A stretch of 64,000 nt of DNA, from NCBI RefSeq assembly GCF_040939455.1, contig NC_134108.1:46995501-47059500 (forward strand), given 5' to 3'. The translations under genes were made by a program, and so were the position numbers. Of this stretch, positions 50,101 through 63,310 are shown in pieces. Source of the stretch: Microcebus murinus. Taxonomy: Eukaryota; Chordata; Mammalia; Primates; Cheirogaleidae. Each line of letters opens with the position of its first letter. The stretch's first letter is position 1. The notes beneath the pieces were generated by a model. It did no database searches and was not told where the DNA came from. It worked only from the letters and a program-made list of their open reading frames with translations.

Positions 50101-53100
50101 TGGTTCTTTTTATCAGAAAAGCTTCCCAAAATACTTTTCCTTTATCTCATTGGGTAGAATTGGATTACAGAGCCAGTCCTAACTATAAAGAAAGACAGGA
50201 AAAAAAGTGCCTCACTTTTTTAGCCTAACAGGAAGTAAGCCAGAAAGGAGGAGTTTAGGGATGGCTGTTGTGTCTGCCTCGCCTTGCCCATAAACAGTCT
50301 TATTACATAAATGGAAGTTAACTTTGTTACCTGGTAACACTATAAGCAATGGAAGATCTTATGACCTTTTCTCATTTTTTTGTTTCAGAGTGACTGGTGA
50401 TGGTGGCACTATTTCCAAGGGGAAAATATGCTCTTTAAAAGCACGAGTAAGATATATATGCTTGGATTCTTAAGTTAGATGTGTTTTTAAAGTAACTATT
50501 CTCTGAAACTATCATGACAAATTTTAACTTCTCAAATTCAAAAAAATTTACTAAGCCACATATGCTGTAAATATAACTAAGCAGACATGTGTGTCCACCT
50601 AAAACATTAGGGGGAAAATTTCATACTTAAGGTAAAAACACTGTATATTTAGCATTTTTTAAAAATGTTTTTGGGGTAAATAGATGTCTAGATAAATGGT
50701 AACAAAAGGAGCCATCTTAATGCTAAGGACCTGCAATACATACTAATATAGTTTAATGTTTCATTTAAAGGTAGTGGAAGATTTATTTGCATCAGGGTTA
50801 CTACCAATGCAAAGCATGCACCCAGCCACATTATAGTGAATACATATCATAACCATGTACATTCTCCTGAACAAAATGTTTTAAATTGATAGCTCATAGT
50901 TAAAGTCTTATCTCATTCCAGCAATTATCTTCTGTGATTGTTTCTCTACAACAAACTACTTCTTTAGGTTATTAATTGGTAATCTTTGACTAAACAAGAA
51001 GTCATAGTAGATTAAATGCTGTGGAAGAAATTGAAATGCTAAGGATCAGACCTGGTATAGTGGCTGAATAATTGGAGAGCAATAGTGTTGTGGCCCCTGG
51101 GAAGTATCTCCTTGTATCTGTGATCTCTGATATCCTTGGAAAACAAAATTTAGGGCAGAGACCTTGTAGGCTGATAGCATAATTAGTTAACACAGTGTAC
51201 TCCATGACATAGAGCTGTCGTACCAATCCAAATCTTAAGACAAAGAGACTTGACATTTCCTAGACTACTCTCAATTTCAGCTCTTTCCTATCACCATTTC
51301 AGTGAGCAGAGTGAGATTTGGAGGAAACACTACTAAGAAAGAAGAAATGGGTGTATTTCTGTAGCCTTTGACTTTTTGTCCAAGAAGATACTCTTCCATT
51401 TTCTCCTTAGGAACCAAAGAATCCAGGCTTTATAAGATAATTTGGTCCTTGAGTCCCTCTACCATGTTCAGTTTCTTAGGTTAATAGGCAAATACTCAGA
51501 ATTTTGTAAATCCTATATTACAATTAGGGGAAAGCTAGAAAGCTATCACCAGTTAGCTTTGTGGAAGAAAATACAAACATCAAATCCTGGTACAATTGTG
51601 ACCATGGATGCCTAAGTGAGGAACCCACAATATTCTTCCAAGGTTTACTTAATTTCCAAAGGAAAGCAAGGGCCTGATGTGACCAAGGAAGGACTGGAAA
51701 AGTTATATGTTATGTCAGGGATTTAATGCAGAATGACTAGGACAGTGATGTTGCTTTAAAACTCACCTCAGGAGGTACCTGAATATCAGTTTGTATTCTG
51801 CATACTGTTTCCTTTGCCAGATAGTTAGTGGAGGGTGTGATTTATGTACATTTAATCTTCCACAAGTCATTTCAATAAATCTGTTTTAGAACAAGGCCAG
51901 TATAAGCTAATTTTTTCTTAAATCTTACACAACTTGTAGTGATATAATTTTCCCATACACTGAAGTCCCTCTTTGGTTAGGTGTTAAAGTGAGCATTTAA
52001 GGTAAAAAATGCATATTGTCAGAAGTATCCTTAAAAATCCCTAAAATTGCCAATATATAACCCTATACAATCCTGTGTATGTAAAGTATATATTAATATA
52101 TAATGATTGCTGTATATAAAGGAGCACATTTGTAAAACAGTTTTATAGTGTTTGTAATATACTGCTATATTTTAATTGTATATCTTGTAGTAAGTAACAG
52201 TTAATTATACATATAATTAAATTCATAAAATTTAAATGTGCATAAATTGTAACTCCATTGTAGTCAGTACTCTATAAATAATTAAACGTGACTATCTTCC
52301 TTCAATTAGATAGGACATAGAGTTTGGTGGTTAAGAGTGAACATTCTGCAGCTAGGCTAGCTATGTTTGAATCTCAACTCTACCACTTACTAGCTGAGTA
52401 ATCATAACCAAGTTATTTCAATTTTCTAGGCCTCAGTTTCCTCATATGTAAAATAGGGATGGTAGTACCTATACATAGAGTAATAAGGATTAAAGAGTAG
52501 GATACATATAAAGCATCTAGAACAGTGACATGTAGTAACTGCTTAATGTTATATGGGCACAAAACTAAAACCCATAAACCAAGCACTTCTCTGCCATGCT
52601 GAATCAAAGAGTTAACAAATCAAATTATAGTGTACCCTAGGTTATTTCAGAATTTTTTTCAGCCTTGCTCTTTTATTTAACTCTACTTATTTTACTTTTT
52701 CACTCTTCATTCTCACTGTAGAATATATGGACAGTAAAGTACAAAGAAGTGAAAGGAGGGAGCGTATAATACTACTGCCAAGCTATCCCTACTTACATTT
52801 TGCTCTATTTCCTTCATCTTTTTTTCTATCTTTTTCTTTGCATAATTAATTTTGTTTTATAGTCTCATTTTCTTCTTAGTAGAGTGGGTTTTCTCTAATG
52901 TCAATTAAGTTTGTGGTAATGAATTAGATTGTGAATTACTTGAGAAAAGGGGCCATGTTATGATCTTTGACATCTATCCAGTGCCTCTACTTTGCATATA
53001 ATAGTTCAGTTTGCCCATTTGAATTGGACAGTTTTTGGCTTTGATTCATAAAGAACACCATGGTGAGCAAATGCATGAATGCATCCTACATTTATTGAGG

Positions 53101-56100
53101 CCTTTTTCTAGTTAAGATTACCTTCTAGATTTCTGAGACTTTGTTAAAAATTCAGTTAAGTGGCTTGCTTCCTTTTGTCTCCCCACTTGGCATTTTGGAG
53201 TAGAATAAAAGAGTTTCAAATTCTTCTTTTAATTGGATTCCACCTTTCAAGCAGGGGGAAATTATTTTTTAATTCTTACAACAGATTCTACATAAATATT
53301 TTGATTAAGCTTAAACTATTAAAAAATGTAACTTTTAGCTCATAATTTCATTTACAGAGTGAATAAAAGGAAATATAGCAATTAAATTATATTAAATTAT
53401 ATTAAATTCTCTTTCTCAGGCTGTCTTGATTGATATGGAAGAAGGGGTAGTGAATGAAATTCTGCAAGGACCATTGAGAGATGTGTTTGATAGCAAGCAG
53501 CTCATCACTGATATTTCTGGCTCAGGAAATAACTGGTAAGAATATGCTGAATGTAAAATTGAAGGTCATCTAAAAAAATGAGTAGTCTTCATTCTGATAG
53601 GTCCTACTGATATGAAAACAGGATATAATTTGCCACACAAAGCTAGGGCTTTCTGCCCATCATCTTTTCTTTAATAAATGATGGTGTTTCACAGTGCTTA
53701 GGAGCCACTGTATTTAGTCTTACTCCTAGTTTCTTCTTACCTTTTTTTAAGGAAAAGATGAATCATGAAAAATTACTTTACTGAACTCTTTGTAAATTGA
53801 TTCTTAATTAACACTAAATAGTGACAAAAGTTTTAAGTACTTTTATAAACTATTCTCTTACCTATATTATTTGACTCTTTCAGGTTCACCAATTGGTCAG
53901 ATTTAATAGAATTAACACAGAGATGTAAGCCGGACCAGTGTACTAGTATTCAAGCTGAGTCTGAGGATGTTTTGGCCCTTAAATATATTGTGGTCTCTTC
54001 TCTTTAATGAGGAAAAATAAAACTCCAACAGGGATTATTTAAGAATTCACATTGAGACTGTTTTTGCTATTTTTTAAAACTTTAATAGCTCCTTGTTATT
54101 TGCAAATCTCATATTCATTATTTTAACTATTTGCACGCTATCCAATTTCCCCAGCACCATTTATTGAATAGGGATTCTTTTCCCCAGTGTATATTATTGT
54201 CTGCTTTGTCAAAGATCAATGGACTCTATGTGTATGATTTTAAGTGTGGGTTTTCTATTCTGTTGATCTCTGTCTCTGTTTTTGTGCCAATACCATGCTG
54301 TTTTGGTTACTATATCTTTGTAGTATAGTTTGAAGTCTGGCAGTGTGATGCCTCCTGATTTGTTCTTTTTGCTTAAGATTGCTTTGGCTATTTGGGTTCT
54401 TTTCGGGTTCCAACTGAAGCTTAGAATTACTTTTTCTAGATCTGTGAAATATGATGGTATTTTGAATCTGTAAATCACTTTGAGAAGTATGGATATTTTA
54501 ATAATGTTGAATCTACTGATCAATGAGCATGATATGTGTTCCATTTGTTTGCATCATCCACGATTTCCTCTCCTCAGTGTTTTGTAGTTCTCCTTGTAGA
54601 GATCTTTCACCTCCTTGGTTAAGTATATTCCTAGGTATTTTATTATCTTGGTAGCAATTGTGAATGGTATTGAGTCTTTGATTTGACTCTCAGCTTGACT
54701 ATTATTGGTGTATAGGAATGCTACTGGTTTGTGTATGTTGATTTTATAACCTGAGACTTTGCTGAGTTTATCAATTCCAGGAGACTCTTGGTGGAATCTT
54801 TGGGGTTTTGTAGATATAAGATCCTATTGTCAGCAAAAAGTGTTAGTTTGATCTCCTCTTTCCCAATTTGGATACCATTAATTTCCTTCTCATGCCTGAT
54901 TGCTCTGGCTAGGACTTCCAGGACTATGTTGAATAGAATTGCTGACAGTGGGCATGCTTGTTTTGTTGCAGTTCTTCATAGGAATGCTTTCAACATTCCC
55001 TATTCAGTTTGATGCTGGCTGTGGGTTTGTCATGTATGGCTTTCATAATTTGGGGTTATGTTCCTTCTATGCCTAGTTTGTTGAGGGTTTTTATCATGAA
55101 AGCATGCTGAATTTTGTTGAATGATTTTTCTGCATCTCTTGTGATGATTATATGATCTTTGTTTTTGCTTCTGTTTATGTGGTGAATCACTTTTATCAGT
55201 TGATGTATGTTGAACCATCCTTGCATCCTTGGGATGAAGCCCAGTTGGTCATGGTGGATTATTTTTTTGATGTTCATTCAGTTTACTAGTATTTTATTGA
55301 GGTTTTTTTGCATCTATATTCATAAGGGATTTTGGTGTGTAGTTTCCTTTTTTGCTGTGTTTTTTCCTGGTTTTGGTATCAAGGTGGCACTGGCTTTGTA
55401 GAATGAGTTGGGGAGGATTCTCTCCTTTTCAATGTTATGGAATAATTTCTGTCCTATGGGTACCAACTCTTCTTTATAGATCTGATCAAACTCTGCTGGG
55501 GCTTTTTTTTTTTTTTGGAAGATTTTTTATTACTGCTTTAATCTCATTGCTTATTATTGGTCTATTCAGGAGTTCTGTTTCTTACTGATTGAGTCTTGGG
55601 AGGTTGTATGTTTCCAGGAATTTGTCTATTTCCTCTACATTTCCGAGTTTATATGCAGAGAGATTTTCACAATATTCACAGATATTTTGTATTTTGTGGT
55701 ATAAGTTGTAATATCTCCTTTTTCATTTCTGATTGAGCTTATTTGGGTCCTTTCTCTTCTGTTCCTGGTCAGTCTAACAAGAAGTCTATCAATTTTATCT
55801 TTTCAAAGTACCAACTTTGTTTTATTGATCCTTTGTTTTTTGGTTTTTTTGTGTTTTATTTATTTTGTTTTCCATTTTGTTTAGTTCTTCTCTGACCTTA
55901 GTCATTTCTTTTCTTCTGCTGGGTTTAAGATTGGTTTGTTCTTCCTTTTCTATTAATAGTTCATTGAGACATGTCATTAGATTGCTAATTTGTGATCTGT
56001 CTTTTTGTTGCAGTCCTTTAGAGTTATGAATTTTCCCCTTAGGACTGCTTTTGCTGTGAATCCCATAGATTTTGATATTTTGTGTCCCTTCTGTCATTCA

Positions 56101-59100
56101 GTTCGAGGAATCTTTTAATTTCCATCTTAATTTCATTGTTGATCCAATAATTGTTCAGCAGCAGGTTTAATTTTCATGACTTTGTGTAGAATTGAGTGTT
56201 TCTCTTGGAGTTGATTTCTACTTTTATTCCACTGTGGTCTGATAAGATATGAGGTCTGTCCAGAAAGTATCCAGCCATTGTTAATACAATGGTTTGCACA
56301 ACATTGATGTCAATTGGCAGCCAAGGAGAGTGGACTGTAATGCACATGCATGAACAATGATGACTTCACTGTACTAGTCAGTGGGTCATTAGATGTTGAG
56401 TGAGCATGTGTACTGTGTGGTGGTCACGTAGAGCAATGAATCTACATCAAGTTTTATTTTAAGCTTGACCATTCTTCTACGGAAACTACTTGAATGATTC
56501 AGAAGACTTTTGGGGACAAGGCAATGAGTGCAGTGTAAATAAAAGTGTGACACAAATTCTTCAAAGATGGTTGAGAATCTGTTCAAAGTGATTGTGTTCT
56601 GGAAGGCCCGCAACAAGCAGAACACCTGTGAATATTGAATGTTTACGAGTTAGGTTAAGAGATGCCGGGAAAACTGTGTGAGGTCCCAAGGTGTCTATCT
56701 TGAAGAGGACTGAGACGTCATTGTCCTGTGTACAATGTTTCTTGTATCTTGTATCTTCTTCAATAAATGTCTCTGTTTTTCATATTATGTGGCTGGATAT
56801 TTTCTGGACAGACTGTACATGATATGATTTCTATTTTTTTTAATTTGTCGAGCCATGTTTTGTGGCATAAAATATAATGTCTTGGAGAATGCTCCATATG
56901 CTGATGTAAAGAATGTATATTCAGTAGTTTAGGGGTAAAATGTTCTGCAAATGTCTGTTAGGCCCATTCTAGAGTTCCATTTAAGTCCAATGTTTGTTTA
57001 TTTTCTGCTTGGATGATCTGTCCAAATCAGTCAGTGGGGTGTTGAAGTCCCTAGAAATTATGATGCTGCTCTTTATCACTTTGCTTAGATTTAGTAGGGT
57101 TTGCTTTATGAATCTGGGTGCTCCTGTGTTAGGTGCATAAATATTAATATTTAGGATTGTTATTGGCTTCTTATTGAATTGCTCCCTTTACCATTTATAA
57201 TGACCTTCTTTTTCTTTACTATTTTTTATTTAAAGTCGATTTTATCTGATGTGAAAATGGCTATACCTGCTTTATTTTGATTTCCATTTCCAAGGACTAT
57301 TTTTTTTCCTCCCTTCACCTTGAATCTATGAATCCTTGTGGGTTAGATGTGTTTCATGGAGACAGCAGATACTTGGCTTGTATTTTTTAATCCATTCAGC
57401 TAGCCTGTGTCTCTTGCATGGGGAATTCAAACCACGTTGATTGATAGAATTGATACGTGGGATACTGTTCTGTTCATTCTGTTGGGTAGTACCTTATTGC
57501 TTTGTTTTACCTCTTGTTGTTGTATATGAGCTCTGAGCTTTAGCTTTTGGGTAGTTTTACACTGATGGGTGACCATGTGCTGATCCATGTATAATGCAGT
57601 TCTGAGTATTTCCTGCAGGGTATTTCTGATCTTGACAGATTCCCTCAGTGTTTGCTTGTCTGGAAAAGTCTTTATTTCTCCTTCATGTATGAAATTTAGT
57701 TTTGCAAGATACAAAATTCTAGGCTGGAAGTTGTTCTGTTTAAGAAGACTAAAGATGGGACTCCAATCCCTTCTGGCTTGTAGTTAGCCTGTTGAGAAGT
57801 CTGCAGTTTCACCTGATGGGTTGTCCTTTGTAAGTCACTTGATGTTTTCATCTAGGGCTTGCTGGTGTTTCCCCTTCATGTTGATTTTGGCCAGTCTGAT
57901 AACTACTCCAAGCCTCTCAGGGGTTGGTCTCCACCAGTATCTTGCTCCTCCTTATTCTGCTCTGCAACTTCTTCCCATGGAGTCCCCCACAGGTTCTGGC
58001 ACTCCTCCCTCAGAATTATACCCTATCTATGTTTATCTGTTTGGTTTTTTTCCTCTTTCATCTGAAACCTATTCTTCCTACTAAGACACTCTGGCAGCTG
58101 GTGCCTCTGGTCAGCCATCTTTCCCCATCTTTTTTTTATTAATAACATGTAAAATCCACTGCAGTTCAGAGTTTATTTTAAATAGAGACAAGAAAAAACT
58201 ATGTAACTGAAATCTTGTTTTATTGTTATTGTACCTTAAGAGAAAGGTTAAGAAGATAAATTTAGAAAGCCATAGTTTGATAGCCATTGCTAATGATCTG
58301 TCTTATCAAGATATTTGAAGATTATATATATAGAATATTTGTTAAATTTTCTATCGAGTATCTTCAGGATATTATAACATTTATTTACATGAAACAAGAA
58401 TAGATTTTACTTGGTGCAATAAATATACTTTTTCACATTTTTTATAATTTTTTTATTCAGATCAGAAATAATAAAATCAAAATGCCAGGGCTTTTTTAAT
58501 CTGTATTTTTATTTTCAGGGCTGTGGGTCACAAGGTTTTTGGTAGTCTTTATCAAGAACAGACTTTAGAGAAACTGAGAAAGTCAGCAGAGCACTGTGAT
58601 TGCTTGCAGTGTTTCTTTATAATACATTCCATGGGAGGAGGTAAGTTATTCACTCATTTGCCTATAACAATGTTAAAGTATAAGTGGGAATTCATTTTGT
58701 AAGAATAAGTTTTGTTTTTAGACCTATGCCTGATGAAGATAGAACTATTCAATGTTTATGTGTTTGAATGTATGTACATACATCTTTTTATCTTAAAATT
58801 TTGTGAAATTGTGTCACTATTACTAATTTAATTTAAGCCCTCTTAAGAGTGGGTATATTGGAAATCTCAAACTTTTTAGCAACACTTTAGGATATATGAG
58901 CTTTTGAAGAATGCTTACTTTCTCCTCAGACTTTGCTTGTTCAGTCCTGTTTTCTAAGTGTTTCTGGCATGCTCATGTATGTGCTTGCCAAAGTATATCA
59001 ATAACCTTTCTTTAACCACCTTTAAACCTTTCTTGTCTCCAGTAAAAGAAAAAAGGATAAAGGAAACTCAGTTAATTCCTTTAAATCTTTTCTTACATGG

Positions 59101-62100
59101 TAATTAACCAACTTGTATTAGAAATAAATGATCTGCATTGCTTTCCTTTCTAAAGGATGCCTGTACTTAGAAGTAAAGTATTTTGTTCCCCTGTTTTATG
59201 AAATAGAAACAGAATATAATTTGCTAATTTTAAAGTAGGATTAGCAAATTTTAAAAGAAAAAAATTGCCATACTTTTTTTTCTCTAAGCTGAGATTAAGA
59301 TTGTATATTCAGCAGGTCATGTACAATTGATTTTTATACATACCTATCTGTTATTCATTGATATAGCATTTTAAAATTAGTTACAATTGCTCTGTAACAA
59401 TGCCTTTAGAAAACAATCATAATCATTTAATTGAGAAACAAACTTGTCTTTGTAGTAGTATAATTAACTTTCAAATTTTACTAAGTTTTCAAAAGAAAAC
59501 CATTGATTTTATAACCATATAATTCATTATGGTACCTTTCTATTTAATCCCTTCGTTACCCAACATCTCAGACGAATATACTTAAAATTCACTGAAGGTG
59601 GCAGAAATAATTTAAATTATACTGAAGGTTAAAGTTCTTTCCCACATCTAATCCCAAGTCCCTCTTCTCACAGATAATCAAGTTTGCAGGGGTTTTTTAT
59701 GTCTATCTTTCCAGATATTTTCTGTCTATGAAAATATCCTGTGAAAGTATGTGTGTATATTTTCACGTAAATGAAATCATACAAGTTATTCTGTAATTTT
59801 TTCACTTTATATCTTTCTCAAACATCTTTTCCTATCATTCCCTCTCATACAATCAATTGTATATAATATATAATGCAATGCTTTATATTTAATATTACTA
59901 TAAATTTTAAAATATATGTAATAATTTTTAAGTCAGTTTCTTATTGATGGACGTTGTTTATGGTGTTTAGTTATTACAGACAATTCCCAGTGTATATCTG
60001 GTACATAAATCTCTGTGCATTTGTGCTATTTATAGCTATAGGCAATCTTCCTAGAAAAGAAGATGGAACCAAAGAACATGTACATTTTAAATTTTGATTG
60101 ATATTCTAATATACCTTCCTACAATATTGCACCAATGCACACCATTGGCAACAGTATAAGAGTTTACATTTCCCTACACTGTCACCAACACTGAGAATTA
60201 TGAAATGTAAATCTGTCTGATATGTTCAAAATTATATCTTGTTTTAATTTGCATTTCTTTAACTAGAAGTAATGTTGAACATCACTTCTATTTGGCATTT
60301 GTGTTTCTTTTATTATGTTACATATTTCTATCCTTTGGCCAATTTTCAATTGCATTCGTAATTTTTTGGTTGTTGTTTTGTGAGAACTCTTAAAGAAATT
60401 TAGTCCTCCATCATATATGTTGAAGATTTTTTTTAGTTTGTCTTGTTGTTTTGCTTATGGGGCTTTTTTCCCTAACATATATAGAAGTTTTGTTTATTTT
60501 TATGAAATCAAAACTGTCTTTTCTATAATCCTTCTCATTTAAGATTACCCAAAAAAATTTACCTCATTTTCTTCTAGTATTTTTAGCATCCTAGCCTTTT
60601 AATATTTATCCACATGGATTAGAGCATTGGCTTTTAACCTTTTGGTTAACCAGAATAGTAAGAAATAGATTTTATGTTACAATGCAGCTATGTGCACACA
60701 CATGCACACACACGCACTGAAACAAAAGATTTAGGAAACATTATCCAACTACATGTGACACCTTGATATTTTCTATTACTTCATTTAAGAAGAGAAAATA
60801 CTAGCAGTAATCTGATAATTAGTTTCATAGCCCACTAGTGGTTGACAACCCAGTTTGGGGAAAAAAAAGGTTAGAAGGTTCCATCTCTCACTTAAAAGTT
60901 CTTAAAAATTTCTAAATTTTTTTTTTTTTTTTTTTTTTTTTTTGAGACAGAGTCTTACTTTGTTGCCCAGGCTAGAATGAGTGCCGTGGCGTCAGCCTAG
61001 CTCACAGCAACCTCAAACTCCTGGGCTTGAGTGATCCTTCTGCCTCAGCCTCCCGAGTAGCTGGGACTACAGGCATGCGCCACCATGCCCGGCTAATTTT
61101 TTTTTTTTTTATATATATCAGTTGGCCAATTAATTTCTTTCTATTTATAGTAGAGACGGGGTCTCGCTCTTGCTCAGGCTGGTTTTGAACTCCTGACCTT
61201 GAGCAATCCGCCCGCCTCAGCCTCCCAAGAGCTAGGATTACAGGCGTGAGCCACAGCGCCCGGCCTAAATTTCTAAATTTTTATGTATCAGAACGTTATC
61301 TTTAATGAGATTTCTATAGTTTCTGCTTTTAAATAGGTATTTGAAAATTTTGTAACTCCAAGATAGACATGCTTAATTTTAAATAATTTTAACTCAGTCT
61401 TGATAGTTTTCTTCATCATTAAGATTGTATATATACTATACCAAAGTTGTCAAGTTAGATTTTTTTAAGATGCTTTATATCAAGTGTAGACTGAGTACTG
61501 TTTTAGTTGAATTTTCTACTGTTCAATAAGTTCTTGTGGCATCTTATAGCTATAACTTAAACATGAAAAAGTGAAATATACAAAGCCCTCTGAAATTCAT
61601 TATCAGAGCCAGAAATGGAATTCAGAACTTTAGACCTCACTACCCATGTTGTCTTCATTTTCTTATCTGAAATTAGTTTAGTTTATATATAATGACAGAA
61701 ATAAGTTGAAAATTATGTCTACAAATAAAACATAAAATTCCAAGTTCATCCCAATTATATTCCGAATCATTTGTGCTTTTTTTTTCTTTTAGGAACAGGA
61801 TCTGGACTTGGCACATTTCTTTTAAAGGTGCTTGAAGATGAATTCCCAGAAGTGTACAGATTTGTGACTTCAATTTATCCTTCCAGTGAGGATGATGTCA
61901 TAACCTCACCTTATAATAGCATCTTGGCAATGAAGGAACTTAATGAACATGCAGACTGTGTGTTGCCCATTGACAATCAAGTAAGAAATGACATTGGAAC
62001 TTACAGACAAATTTTATATGTGTTCAATCACTTGTGTTTTTATGAAACATTCTCTTCACTTTTCAGCCTTCTTATCTAAGAAAAAATAAGTTTAAATTGT

Positions 62101-63310
62101 TATTCTTTCTCTTTCTTTCCTAGTAAAATATCATATACGTCCACTGTCCTTAATAGCTTCTCTCCCAATATTTTTTCCTCAAAAGTCTTTATTTGACATC
62201 ATTAGCAAAATTGACTTTGTGGTGAATTCTGGAAAGTTGGATACAACTGTGAAGCCAAAGAGTCTGGTTACTTCAAGTGCTGGGGCTTTAAAAAAGCAGC
62301 AGAAGAAGCCCTTTGATGCAATGAACAACATTGTGGCAAATTTGCTGCTCAACCTAACAAGGTAATTCTATCTATGGTAGTCAAAAAACTGTGCTATTGA
62401 TGATGTTTTGAATTTTTGTAGTAGCATTTTTAGTTTTTCTAAGTTATAGGAGCTTCTTTTTGTTTTTGTGGGGGTTTTTTGTTTATTTCTTCCTGTAGTT
62501 TCATCTGCTGGAGTGGAAAAGCAGAATTTTAATTTCTATGAATCCAAAGCAACATTTCCCCAAGTACATTCCATGGAATATTAACAGGTGTCATGTAATA
62601 TAAAAGATTTTGCAGTACACACACTTGTAAAACACTTGGTTAAACAAAATTAAACATTTTTTTGCTGTTGAATATCTTGATCTTTTAAGCTAGCAAATAT
62701 ATAGCTCCTCTTGAGCTGGTCCAAAAGATTTCCATGACTTTGGTATCAGAGATTGCTTTGGCATTTTTATATTCCAAATTATAGAGTGTATTAAACAGAC
62801 CCTTGAGGAATTTAGTAAAGTTTCTGGAATAATTAATTATTGATCTATATGTGTTTACCTCAGATAATAAAGTCTGTTTTTAATAAGAATATTTTATATG
62901 TGCAATGAACAATTATAATAGTATGTTGGTCACACTTTAGATAATACAGAAGAAAGAGTTACTGTAGATGTGTATTATATTTTAATTATCTTTATACATG
63001 ATTGTTCATGATACTGAATTTCACTAATACAGAAAAAAGCATATATTCTGCATTGAGGAAGTATACAAAAGGATTTGAGAAACTGCCTGCTGAATAAATC
63101 AAGCTGCATTCGAGGTATATAGTTTTTAAAATTAAAATTTTTCTCATTGTTTTAATGTTAATTTTTTAGCTCTGCAAGATTTGAAGGATCCCTTAATATG
63201 GACCTTAATGAAATCAGCATGAATTTAGTTCCTTTTCCTCAACTTCATTATCTTGTGTCAAGCCTAACTCCTCTATATACACTGGCAGATGTTAATATTC
63301 CTCCTCGAAG
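47151..63310 (+). CDS. TUBE1: Tubulin epsilon chain, N-terminal two thirds (nine exons, 3' part outside window)
   Basis: The coding join is 47151-47175, 47274-47347, 47940-47992, 50389-50446, 53420-53535, 58519-58640, 61793-61980, 62186-62361 and 63170-63310, continuing past the window. It gives 953 nt, or 317 codons plus two bases, in one open frame. Human epsilon-tubulin has 475 residues. Visible motifs are the N-terminal GQCGNQIG loop (residues 10-17) and the tubulin G-box GGGTGSG (residues 148-154), made by the exon 6-7 junction. The protein is a GTP-binding centriolar tubulin that works with delta-tubulin to make and stabilise triplet microtubules (family knowledge). The ATG is chosen because it gives the known N-terminus MTQSVVVQ and has A at -3. 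I found no disabling change. Confidence 0.97.
47274..47347 (+). CDS. TUBE1: TUBE1 exon 2
   Basis: 74 nt, with acceptor ctggtcgcag and donor gtacct. It encodes [20 protein letters not shown] and AAVNQ, including the nucleotide-loop motif. Ends in phase 0. Confidence 0.96.
47940..47992 (+). CDS. TUBE1: TUBE1 exon 3
   Basis: 53 nt, with acceptor tctttttag and donor gtaaga. It encodes [17 protein letters not shown] and ends with two bases of an Arg codon. Confidence 0.95.
49426..49648 (+). mobile_element. Non-autonomous hAT (MER-type) element, 223 bp
   Basis: The ends caggagtgagcaaccc and aacccctg form a short imperfect inverted repeat. The interior has the phrases tagtaaatatttaggttttg and ataaaactttatttaggaaa of a common mammalian Charlie-type MER family. 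The family name is not certain. Confidence 0.75.
50389..50446 (+). CDS. TUBE1: TUBE1 exon 4
   Basis: 58 nt, with acceptor tgtttcag and donor gtaaga. It encodes [19 protein letters not shown]. Human has VVGDGGS here, as I recall, so these are mild substitutions. Confidence 0.94.
50447..53419. other. TUBE1 intron 4
   Basis: Apart from the MIR at 52318-52555, I see no recognisable repeat or gene. The minus-strand frames at 51002-51256 and 52413-52607 have no family likeness. Confidence 0.6.
52318..52555 (+). mobile_element. MIR SINE
   Basis: Near-complete MIR: gagtttggtggttaagagtg, the core ctcaactctaccacttacta, cctcagtttcctcatatgta and a tail with catctagaacagtgacatg. Confidence 0.88.
53420..53535 (+). 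CDS. TUBE1: TUBE1 exon 5
   Basis: 116 nt, with acceptor ctttctcag and donor gtaaga. It encodes [31 protein letters not shown] and ISGSGNN, then two bases of Trp. The acceptor is preceded by a short attaaattat tandem. Confidence 0.95.
54060..58140 (-). mobile_element. Decayed L1 in TUBE1 intron 5, split by mariner
   Basis: Reverse L1 whose 5' side lies at about 58135 and 3' side at about 54060. Order on the minus strand: a 5' UTR-like stretch (57870-58135), an ORF1 C-terminal piece (about 57600-57714), ORF2 endonuclease-side sequence (about 57000 and 55822-56097), reverse-transcriptase pieces (55030-55277, 54788-55012), and an ORF2 region with [15 protein letters not shown] (54209-54544). Stops and frameshifts break all parts. 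Most of ORF1, the ORF2 end and the 3' UTR are missing. Confidence 0.9.
56250..56815 (+). mobile_element. Mariner-type non-autonomous transposon (566 bp)
   Basis: The terminal inverted repeats are ctgtccagaaagtatccagc on the left and its near-complement gctggatattttctggacag on the right (one mismatch). TA dinucleotides at 56248-56249 and 56816-56817 fit the mariner target duplication. The L1 text joins up when the element is removed. The interior (about 56430-56660, + strand) keeps a broken remnant of the transposase N-terminal DNA-binding part, and most of the catalytic part is deleted. Confidence 0.85.
58519..58640 (+). CDS. TUBE1: TUBE1 exon 6
   Basis: 122 nt, with acceptor tattttcag and donor gtaagt. 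It encodes [40 protein letters not shown], and the start of the G-box. Confidence 0.95.
58641..61792. other. TUBE1 intron 6
   Basis: About 59690-60620 is an old reverse L1 (ttaatttgcatttctttaac, tcctttggccaattttcaat). A lemur-type Alu sits at 60906-61282. The remainder is plain. Confidence 0.65.
60906..61282 (-). mobile_element. Lemur-type Alu with 15-bp or longer target-site duplication
   Basis: A full-length reverse Alu, body about 60921-61266, with a long poly(T) head, the middle insertion (cagttggccaattaatttct), and the target duplication aaatttctaaatttt at 60906-60920 and 61267-61281. It lies 511 bases upstream of TUBE1 exon 7. Confidence 0.93.
61793..61980 (+). CDS. TUBE1: TUBE1 exon 7
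   Basis: 188 nt, with acceptor tttcttttag and donor gtaaga. It completes the G-box ([20 protein letters not shown]) and continues through [20 protein letters not shown] to LPIDNQ. Ends in phase 0. The open frame runs on past the donor to 62079 by chance. Confidence 0.96.
62186..62361 (+). CDS. TUBE1: TUBE1 exon 8
   Basis: 176 nt, with acceptor cctcaaaag and donor gtaatt. It encodes [20 protein letters not shown], the [20 protein letters not shown] segment and [12 protein letters not shown]. The acceptor has A residues next to the AG, but frame and family match support it. The intron before it is only 205 nt. Confidence 0.95.
62362..63169. other. TUBE1 intron 8
   Basis: Plain A+T-rich intron. 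No repeat or exon recognised. Confidence 0.6.
63170..63310 (+). CDS. TUBE1: TUBE1 exon 9
   Basis: 141 nt, with acceptor attttttag and donor gtaaga. It encodes [20 protein letters not shown], then [20 protein letters not shown] and VNIPPR, and ends with two bases of an Arg codon. No later TUBE1 exon is seen up to 64000. Confidence 0.95.

Larger units (their letters stand above)
47348..50388. other. TUBE1 introns 2 and 3
   Basis: Outside exon 3 and the hAT fossil at 49426-49648, these intervals are plain A+T-rich sequence. Confidence 0.6.

Noticed and set aside
54209..56097. Minus-strand frames with reverse-transcriptase likeness
   Set aside because: They are pieces of a decayed L1 ORF2 separated by stops and frameshifts. 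They are not a host gene.
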